Below are positions 55,296 through 64,000 of a DNA stretch of 64,000 nucleotides, in pieces. A model generated the notes under the pieces. The model was not told the origin of the DNA. It did no database searches and worked only from the letters and a program-made list of their open reading frames with translations. Position 1 is the stretch's first letter; every line of letters starts with the position of its first letter. A program made the position numbers and the translations under genes. This stretch comes from Meconema thalassinum (Eukaryota; Arthropoda; Insecta; Orthoptera; Tettigoniidae), in contig OX336391.1 of NCBI GenBank assembly GCA_946902985.2, positions 195,116,289-195,180,288 on the forward strand. The letters are read 5' to 3'.

Positions 55296-58276
55296 TGTGT
55301 CCAATTAGACACGGCTGACTGGCATCGAACCGGGGTCTTTAAAGAAGACCAGGCCCATGATTATGTGCAGAATCGAATCATTGATCTCTGAGGGGGGACA
55401 GCCACAGTGAACCCGAGGAACAATGAGTTATAACTGCATATAATTATAATAGCAGGATTTCACGGCCAGAACGGGAATATTATAGCTTTAAAGGTGGATT
55501 ATTGCAGGAAATACAAGTCTATGTACGTTTAAGATGCTAGAGCGCAAGAGAGCGAGCCAGCTTGGCATTTTGACAAAGCGAAGTTGAATGTGGGCGGAGT
55601 AGACATGGCGCCTAGGCACTACTTTCGGCGTGGCTGGAGGCTGAAGGCCATGATTAACGACTGAGAAAATCCCCCTTCAACAAGGCGAAACAGTGGAGTG
55701 GGGGTGGTCGCCCACAGAAATTAATTAATTACGGCCAAATGAATGAGAATTGAGATGAAACTTACACCCAGATGCATGTATTCTAGGAAAGATAATTTAG
55801 GAGTGTTCTCACGCCTAAATTAAAGCCTGCATCTATAAAGGAACTTATGCACAGACCTAATCCGTGGCAGAGTCAGGATTTGTGAAGGAGCCAGAGGGGA
55901 AATACCGGGGTAGCATCATGACGCCGTGGAAGAAAGCAATTAATTATAATTAATTGGCCGAAGCGATTGCCTGCACGTGAGTGAATTTGGAACCTCCATG
56001 AATAGACGAATAAGGATCATACTTCACTTTGTCTGAAAATGCATTATTTTAAGAAGAGAGTCGCTCCTGGAAAACCAGTGTGCTATTTTTCATCAGGAAG
56101 TTATATATGGGGAGAAGCTGGAGCGGAGTTCAGTTTGTCTTGACTCAACTCGTGGGGTAACACGTTGTCGGATCACGCAAGAAAGTGCGCGGAATTTATA
56201 AAGTATTGACGCTCAAATGTACTTGCAGTGAACAATGAAAGGCGCATCATGCAGCTTAATAACAGTAATTCTGCATCATATAATAACTAGTCTACAGCAG
56301 ACATATAAGCAACAGTATACGCGAGTATAGAATCAGTACAGCGTAGAGATAATTTAGGATGATGTTTAGAGACATTGAACATAACCAGGAAGTGTTATCA
56401 TGGGTAAAATGAAACACATTACTGTAATGAACACTACAGTTTCGAGAGCCTGGGAGGCCTCACAAGTAGTTGTGACCTAGGATTGAACAAATTTGCAGTA
56501 GAGGAGACATAAACTGTAGGTGACGGGAGACGAACACACACACGCAAGATAGACTTTCAAGGAGACCAGCGGATGTCAGAAGTTAGCTGCATCGCATCTC
56601 TGAGGTCAGGAGATAGTGGGAATCCGATCAAGGATCCGTGTGTGAAAATTGTGCGAGAATTATATATAAAGTTATATTACAGTGATCTTTAAAAGGGTTT
56701 ATGTTTATATGGTAAAATAATGTGTATTGTGTCAAAGTGAAAATGCCAGTAGAGAAAAATATAATTACCATGTGTAAAGTTTATGCAATGTGTCGTGTGA
56801 AAAATATCATGATGGCAAAAAAAAAAAAATGGCAGGCGAGTGCCTGGCATGCTGGACTATCCCAGCTAATATGTTGATATGATTTAATAGCTCACCATAC
56901 AACGAAGCATTCCCTCAACGATTAAGAATTAACAGTCATTTGTGTACGAGATCACATCCCTCGTATTTTGGTAAAAATATGGCTTTGAGGATGACTTGCT
57001 TACGGCCGTTTAGGCGTAAGACATTTATGAAAGTAACGGTAACGTTAAATAATAATAATAATAATAATAATCCGGGGTCGGTAACAATAATAAATAAATA
57101 AATCGTCATGTCAGGCCTATAGTACGTGTAAAGTGTGTCATATCTAGAGTAAGAATACTGTGTTATTGTGAAAAGTAAGAAAGAAAGTTAAATATCGAGA
57201 TAAAGAGAGTTTTCACATTGAAATGCTAAATAAATGTTTTATTATGGTATATTCTACAGGGTTGTATTTGAGAGCCATTAAGATAGTCAAATGTATGCCA
57301 GTAAATTTATACTTGTTTTGGAGCTACGTAGAATTTTGGCTTGTGAGGAATTGCATAGAAGACGTGAGTGCTTTAAGAATTGATATTGTTTGAGCCGCAA
57401 TCAGCGAGCATGTAACGTAGAATCAAGAGATTTACGTCAGTAAGTTGCGGGGATCATCCGAAAATAGTTTGCGCGTTGTCGAATCTAGTAGGCAAAATCT
57501 TCGAAGCTACGATATAGTATTGCCTTAGAGCATACATATGTATTCTCAACGGAGTTGGGACAGAGTCTGTCTGTATCCACTGTTCGCAGAGTTTTCGCCA
57601 ACAGGGATAACTGTTAGAGACCCTAGGTAGGCCAATGTATTAATTGATCTGCCCTTGGAGGTAAGATAGGTGTTTCTTCGTGTAGGAAACGTCGATTTCC
57701 TCTTGTTATATGCTTGCCGTCCAATGAGATAACACTGAAACTCACCTGGGACGCGCGTAAAAGCCACTGATGACGACCACAGAACGGCAAAGCTATTTCG
57801 TGATACATCCCTTGCCTTGAATAGTAATTAGGAGCCGAGATGAGCCCATTAAATGCTCTAAATGTAGGTATTAAATAATTAGATTGACTCAATTCGTAAG
57901 GACACGACCCATTCAGGGTACCTCTAGCACTGCTGCACCATTGAATGAACACTTGACCATGCGGGGAGTCAGGCGGGTAGCAGGTATAATCCACTAACCC
58001 GGCAGCCATCTTGTCGAGCACGGCCCGTGTCGAATCTATTGTTCGCACGAAAGGAAGTCAATAGACCTGATCCTTTTATTTTAAGATTGTAGTGGGACAC
58101 TGAAGAATCTCGATATTTCGAAAAGTAATTAAGATATGCTTGATGTGATGATATCAATTGTATTAGATGCACTGTTTCCATACATATGCAATGTTGGAAT
58201 GAAGTAATCGGATAACATTTGGCCCAGTTATTCTCTGAGGAGGAATTAACTGCACCAAATAAATAGAGGCATTTTT

Positions 58277-59891
58277 AGCCTATTTTCAATTTTGAAAAAA
58301 TAGGCTTATGAGATCACCTTTTGTCCGTGTGTGTGTGCGTGTGTGTGTGTGATTCGTGTGTGTGTCCCCCCCCTAATAAAATCTAAACGGCTGGAGCGAT
58401 TTCAATGAAACTCGGTATGTTCATAGCGCTATTCCCGGCGACCTCGACCGTGCCCTTCAAATTTTGTTACGTCTCACCAATCCAACATGGCGGCTGTGCG
58501 AAATATTTCACTAGCATTCAATATCTCCGAAACTATTACCGATATCGCCCTGAAATTGTGTACGGTGATAAAGGGTACTACTGGAAGTTCACCTATGAGA
58601 CTTTCAAAAACCTGGTGACTACAAAACCAACATGGCGGTCAAGCGAAGTTGAGACTTTTAAATAGACTTTTCTCGCGATTTAACTATCCACACGTAATGA
58701 AACTTGGTACAGCAAATGTTTATACACATTGTAATGCACTGGAGTCTAATTTAGTTCAATTGTTTACATAACTTCAAAATGGCGGCTGTGCGAAATATTT
58801 CACTGACATTCTATATCTCCGAAACTATTACAGATATCACCCTGCAATTTAGTACGGTGATAAAGGGTACTGATACAAGTTTACCTATGTATATTTCATA
58901 AACTTGTAAAGTAGAAAACGAACATGGCGACCAAGCGAAGTTGAGACTTTTAAATAGACTTTTCTCACGATTTAACCATCCAAACGTAATGAAACTAGGT
59001 ACAGCAAGTGTTTATACACATAGTAATGCACTGGAGTCTAATTTAGTTCAATTGTTTACATAACCTCAAAATGGCGGCTGTGCGAAATATTTCACTGACA
59101 TTCTATATCTCCGAAACTATTACAGATATTACCCTGCAATTTTGTACGGTGATAAAGGGTACTGGTACAAGTTTATCTATGTATACTTCATAAACTTGTA
59201 AAGTAAAAAACGAACATGGCGACCAAGCGAATTTGAAATATTTTAATAGACTTTTCTCGTGATTTAACTCTCTGAGCGCAGTGAAATGTGTTACAGTAAA
59301 TGATTTTGTAGATTGTAATGCACTGCCATCTAATTTAATTCAATTGTTTACATAACCTCAATATGGCGGCTGTGCGAAATTTTTAAATTAAGTTTTTATT
59401 TCTTGTGTCGTAATCATGCGATCGAAGTGAAAGTTTTAATAATGAACCTAGGCAATAATTGTCCTTGAATGGTACATAATTCTATGGCCTATACATATAA
59501 CAATCCTAAATGGCGAGCTTCCGAAATATTTAGACGGTTCTCAATATTTATGAATCTTTTACAGCAACCGAACTGAATTTTTGTATGTTCATAGAGACTA
59601 TGAACATATGTTCACCTATAGGACTTTCATTAACCTGGTGAGCACAAATCCAACATGGCGGCGACGCGAAGTATAAATATTTAAATGGACGATTCTCGCG
59701 AATTAACTATCCGAGTGCTGTGAAACGTTGCACGTTAAATGCTTATACAAATGTTGATCCACTGGCATCTAATTTATTTCAATTGTTTGCATAATCACAA
59801 GATGGCTGCTGTGCGTAATTTTAAAATCTCGTTTTTAGCCTATTTTCAATTTTGAAAAAATAGGCTTATGAGATCACCTTTTGTCCGTGTG

Positions 59892-59923
<32 letters not shown>

Positions 59924-61605
59924 ATTCGTGTGTGTGTCCCCCCCTAATAAAATCTAAACGGCAGGAGCGATTTCAATGAAACTCGGAAAGTTCATAGCAC
60001 TATTCCCGGCGACCTCGACCGTGCCCTTCAAATTTTGTTACGACTCACCAATCCAACATGGCGGCTGTGCGAAATATTTCACCAGCATTCAATATCTCCG
60101 AAACTATTACCGATATTACCCTGACATTTTCTATAGTGATAGAGGGAACTACTATAAGTTCACTTATGTGACTTTTGAAAACCTGGTAACTACAAAACCA
60201 ACATGGCGGCCAAGCGAATTTGCGACTTTTAAATAGTCGTTTCTCGCGATTTGACCAACCAAACGCAATGAAACTTGGTACAGTATATGTTTATATACAT
60301 TGTAATGCACCGACATCTAACTTCGTTCAATTGTTTACATAATCACAAGATGGCGGATGTGCGAAATATTTCACCGGCATTCTATATCTCTGAAACTATT
60401 AGCGGTATCTCCCTAAAATTTTGTACGGAGATAAAGGGCACTACTGGAAGTCCATCTATAAGATTTTCAAAAACCGGTTTACTACAAAACGAACATGGCG
60501 GCCAAGCGAATTTGAACATTTTAAATAGACCTTTCTCGCGATTTAATGTTCCAAGCGCACTGAAACCTGGTACAGGAAATATTTATACACATTGTAATCC
60601 ACTGGTATCTAATTTAGTTCAATTGTTTACATAACCTCAAGATGGCGGCAGTGCGAATTTTAAAATTAAGTTTTTTATTTCTTGTGATGTAGTCATGCGA
60701 TCGAAGTGAAAGTTTGTATAATGAACCTACGCAATACATTTCCTTTAATGGTACATGACTCTATGGCCTATACATTTAACAATCCAACATGGTGACCATC
60801 CGAAATATTTAGACGATACTGAATATCTACGAATCTATTTTAGCAATCAAACTGCATTTTTTAATGTTCATAGGGGCTATGAACTTAAGTTCACCTATAG
60901 GACTTTAAATAACCTGGTGAACACAAATCCAACATGGCGGTGACGCGAATTAAAAATATTCACATGGACGTTTCTCGTAATTTAACCATCCGCGTTCAGT
61001 GAAACTTGGTACAGTAAATCTTTATCCGAATGTTAATCCACTGGCATCTAATTTATTTCAATTGTTTCCATAACCTCAAGATGGCAGCTGTGAAAATTTT
61101 TTTAATCTCCTTGTTTTTTCTTGTGTCCTAATTATGCGATTTAAGTTTCAATACTACACGTTCACAATAATCTGCATGTAACAGTACATAACTCTAGGAC
61201 CTACATATATAAAATCCAACATGGCGACCATCCGAAATATTTAGTCGGTTCTCAATATCTACGAATCTATTACTGCAATCAAACTGAAATTGTGTATGTT
61301 GATAGTGGCAATTAACTTAAGTAGGATATATGAAAATAGGCTGTATAGTTCTATACGGAACTACTTGTTACTTCTTGTGTTCTAATCATGCGATTGAAGT
61401 TTGAATACCACACGTACACAATAATCTTAATGTAATAGTACAATAATAAAAATCCAACCTGGCAACAATCTGAAATATTTAGACGGTTCTCAATATCTAC
61501 GAATCTGTTACAGCAATTAAACTGAAATTTTGTATGTTGTTAGAAGAAATTAACATGAGCAGGATATATGAAAATAGGCTGTATAGTTCTTCACGGAACT
61601 ACTTG
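58277..61605 (+). mobile_element. HINE-type element, copy 7 (outer), with a HINE inside
   Basis: 5' end AGCCTATTTTC with its inverted copy and a GT microsatellite (58326-58368); 3' end AAAATAGGCTG, hairpin AGTTCTTCACGGAACT, ACTTG. Flanks are TTTTT and TTATAAAG, against ATTTTTGTAAAG in the other LTR, so the target is TT. Motifs ATGGCGG at 58487, 58632, 58779, 58924, 59071, 59216, 59363, 59510, 59654 and 59802 are 144-148 bp apart. A second HINE sits at 59837-61367. Confidence 0.92.
59837..61367 (+). mobile_element. HINE-type element, copy 8, nested in copy 7
   Basis: Complete, with AGCCTATTTTC at the 5' end, a GT microsatellite (59888-59935), and AAAATAGGCTG, hairpin AGTTCTATACGGAACT and ACTTG at the 3' end. 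Flanks are CGTTTTT and TTACTTC. Motif positions 60058, 60203, 60350, 60494, 60642, 60789, 60933, 61081 and 61221 give nearly the same spacing series as copy 3 at 15341, so the two belong to one subfamily. Confidence 0.92.
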
Positions 61606-62341
61606 TTATAAAGTGTATTTACCCAGTTCGCACTAATTTATTCATACGGGTAGCATAATTTGAATGAGATGATACGTTTGTAACGATAATGTTTGGACCA
61701 GACCCAGAAAATCGTTGTATGTTGAAGCTATAAAAATATCTATATCTATGTGTATTTTGGAGGGGAAAGTGTACCACTTCAGCGTTTGAAACCTATGGGA
61801 AAAGAATACAATTCGCACGAGACAACACTTATTAAACAAGGCATAAGCTAATGAATTAATGTTATTTGAAGTAAATGTCCCGTGTAAAACGGATAAATGT
61901 TTAATAATTGCAGATTTAATGTCATTTAAATATAATTTGTGTTTATTGTGTTGTGATATTCCAATTTGTGTTAAATTGTGCCACGTGAAGAACAATATGG
62001 ACACTCGCAAATGTCGAAGAGTATCGACAATAGGATGTTTAGGATAGACTTGAGTGCGGTGATGCACTAATCTTGAGGAGAAGAGACTCATAGATTATTT
62101 TGATTTTTGTTGTGGGAAATAAATGTAAAGTATTTTTTTGTGTTTTAGGTTGTCTTGCCATGAATTACTATCATTAAATATTATACCTAGGAATATGTTG
62201 TTTCTTTCAAGTGGAGTAGTCACCTGACAGACTCAAATCCTGAATATGTGCTCGTATAGTGGGTTGGACGTCCCATACCTCGAAAGACCGTGAGTTATCT
62301 GGGATACGAACACATGTTCCATATGATGACGATTGGGTACA

Positions 62342-62345
62342 ATAC
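62342..62345 (+). repeat. Target site duplication of the LTR element (right)
   Basis: ATAC, matching 45250-45253 before the 5' LTR. Confidence 0.75.
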
Positions 62346-62394
62346 ATATAAATTTTATAATAAATTGAGGCCAGGATCATAAGTTAGGTGTTGT

Positions 62395-63005
62395 TATTGT
62401 TGATTTCGTGAGGGGCTTTGCACATCGTGGTCATATAGGCCCGTGTACTTGGGTGTGTGGAGAATTTGTCTGATAACTTGTGTTATTGTGATGACCGTAG
62501 AAGTGAGCGTATTCGTAATTGGGGCTAGGATATGGAAGGAGGTGGCAATGTCCTTAAATTACGTAGCATCCCGGTATTTATCTTGATAGAAGTGGGAAAC
62601 AACGGACTATGACTTCTAGGATAGCTGATATGACAACTGAACTCATTTTTTATTTTTGTCTCACGAAGCTGAGTAAACCCCATCTCAGCACTCAGACTAG
62701 AATTAAATTTCTTGGCCGAGCCAAGAATCGAGCGCGGACCTTAGGCGTGACATCTAAGAATGATAGTCACTGATCACTAGGTGGTCCATAAATTAGGAAC
62801 TATCTCGGCATTTGCCCAGAGCAGGTGCGAGAAACCTAAACATAAAATTACTTCTTAAATGGCTGGTGTGGGAACTGAACCAACCCCTCTAGACTGGGAA
62901 AACCCCATTCCAATCTTGACACCAGAATTACATTTATTTTCAGGGACAGTAATTTACCTCAGGGAAATCAAGCAATAACACTAACCACTACACTACATGG
63001 TGGTC
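62395..63005 (-). mobile_element. Two SINE-like repeats in tandem, minus strand
   Basis: The first (62395-62770) has a TTGTTATTGTTG start, CATCCCGGTATTTATC, GAAGTGGGAAACAACGG and CAAGAATCGAGCGCGG. The second (62775-63005) has AACTATCTCGGCATTTGCCC, GGCTGGTGTGGGAACTGAAC and ACACTAACCACTACACTAC, the complement of an A-box end. Both match the repeat at 13638. Confidence 0.65.
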
Positions 63006-64000
63006 ATAAATGTCATTGAGCCTACGGCATCCATCCCGTTCTTTCCCAAGTCCTATGGACTTCTCCATGCTGTTCCTTTGAAATAAATAGATCTTCTCCA
63101 TTTCCCAATCTGTTGTGCTCCATGAAGAAATTGTAATTACATGCTCTCGGTCTGGTCTGGTTGAGCGAGAGAGTGAATCCACTTTCAGCTTGTAATAACT
63201 GTGCTTACACAGCTTCTCTCTGACGGCATTACGCTTCACGAGCCAGTCCAATATACTTTTCCCTTCTAGCACTTGTCTCACTTGAATTGAGTGTTGCAGT
63301 ATATTACATTTACTAACAATATTAATATATTCTAATCGTAATTGGCTGATTAGCAACGACTGGCAAGTGTGCTAAAATCACAGCAAACATTCTCTTCTGA
63401 ACTTCAGTGTTGCCATCATAGCGTACATTTTATTCGACAGTTTAAAGGTATTTACCCACTCCTTCTGAGGAAGAAAGACCTAGCCACCCTCGAAGAATTT
63501 ACACCAAAACTTTTGAAAACATTAATGGGCATCTCAGAATACACAAGCTCTTGTCTAACACATGAATTGACGTGGCAATCCTTCCTCGTCGAAGACCTAA
63601 GGTTAAAACTATCGCTGCCGTTCTCAAAGAGTGTAGAAGTGCACCTGGCGAAGAAAAGGAAGAAGAGAGAAGATATCCCTCTAGAGTTCTACAGCACTGA
63701 TGACATGTGGGATTGAAAATGGACAAATGCCAACCTAAGACTAAGACATGTGGTAATAAAACTAGCAGTGCACGGATACCTCCAAGAAAGTATGCGAATT
63801 TGTCTTACCACGACCCTATTGAAAACTGCGTGTGATCGTTATGTGAATAGTTCTGAGAATTATACATCACAATACGTAAAAACAATCATAAATCTATGTC
63901 TGACTACCGCAAACTCTCCGGCGGTCGAAATCTATGTTATGCACATTCGTGCGCGTTTTGTTAATAATATACCCTTCAAATACACGGTAACGTTTTTTTT
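63006..64000. other. Unassigned sequence
   Basis: Open frames of 122 codons (minus, 62988-63356) and 115 codons (plus, 63369-63716) have no recognisable domain or splice context. No repeat end seen. Confidence 0.4.

Larger units (their letters stand above)
45254..62341 (+). mobile_element. Nested LTR retrotransposon with very long LTRs and gag only
   Basis: Direct terminal repeats begin TGTG(C/T)CCAATTAGACACGG at 45254 and 55296 and end GATTGGGTACA at 51729 and 62341. The flanking 4-mers ATAC (45250-45253 and 62342-62345) are a target duplication. Without the later insertions the LTRs are about 3.78 and 3.72 kb. The internal part is 51730-55295, with a Gag-like region and a short integrase-tail-like region but no protease, RT, RNase H or integrase core. 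It would need another element's enzymes. The Gag type and 4-bp duplication fit Ty3/gypsy; this placement is inference. A hAT element splits the 5' LTR, and two nested HINEs split the 3' LTR. Confidence 0.9.
55296..62341 (+). repeat. 3' LTR, split by nested HINEs
   Basis: Direct copy of the 5' LTR. It lacks the hAT element (uninterrupted TGCCTTAGAGCATACATATG near 57521) and carries a HINE at 58277-61605. The 5' LTR has the empty HINE site at 50991-50995. It ends GATTGGGTACA at 62341. Confidence 0.9.

Noticed and set aside
63369..63716. 115-codon frame as a host gene exon
   Set aside because: No domain, no clear splice sites, and the frame overlaps another open frame on the opposite strand.

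Overview
The window looks like a gene-poor stretch of a large, repeat-rich animal genome, most likely an arthropod and probably an insect. That placement is an inference from the repeats: many tRNA-derived SINEs, degraded RTE-like and CR1/Jockey-like LINE ends, Helitrons, a hAT element and a Gag-encoding LTR retrotransposon. I recognise no intact host gene. Every coding region I can name belongs to a mobile element, and all are broken by stops, frameshifts or truncation.

Layout. 1-2.8 kb is AT-rich and nearly empty. 2.8-8.2 kb holds two elements of one family (called HINE here), with SINEs inside and between them. 8.6-17.4 kb is a graveyard of SINEs and LINE 3' ends, and one HINE has split a LINE. 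18.4-22.8 kb carries two more HINEs, one with an exact 293-bp tandem array. 22.9-27.4 kb is a CTAG-ended Helitron filled by a ~650-bp satellite. 27.5-30.7 kb is a tandem duplication with a HINE inserted in one copy, leaving an empty site in the other. 31.1-34.1 kb is a second Helitron with a SINE and a LINE end inside. 34-45 kb is mostly unassigned DNA with SINEs, a LINE end, a long imperfect palindrome and a tRNA-arm-like tandem repeat. 45,254-62,341 is one nested LTR retrotransposon. 62.4-64 kb holds SINE remnants and unassigned sequence.

The LTR element has LTRs of about 3.7 kb each (insertions removed) around an internal region of only 3.57 kb. That region encodes a Gag-like coiled coil, a capsid-like domain and a short integrase-tail-like piece, but no protease, reverse transcriptase or integrase core. 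Its 5' LTR is split by a complete 2,691-bp hAT transposon with 8-bp target duplications. Its 3' LTR is split by a HINE that itself contains a second HINE. Each LTR therefore shows the other's empty insertion site.

The most unusual pattern is in the HINEs. They begin AGCCTA(T/C)TTTC, carry an inverted copy of that end just inside a 3' hairpin, finish in CTTG and sit at TT targets. This is the structure known for non-autonomous Helentrons (HINE/DINE-1 type). After a GT/CA microsatellite, their cores are tandem arrays in which an ATGGCGG-type motif returns every ~144-148 bp, about the length of DNA on one nucleosome. The motif resembles a YY1/Pho site. The spacing is seen directly; the nucleosome and YY1/Pho links are inference.
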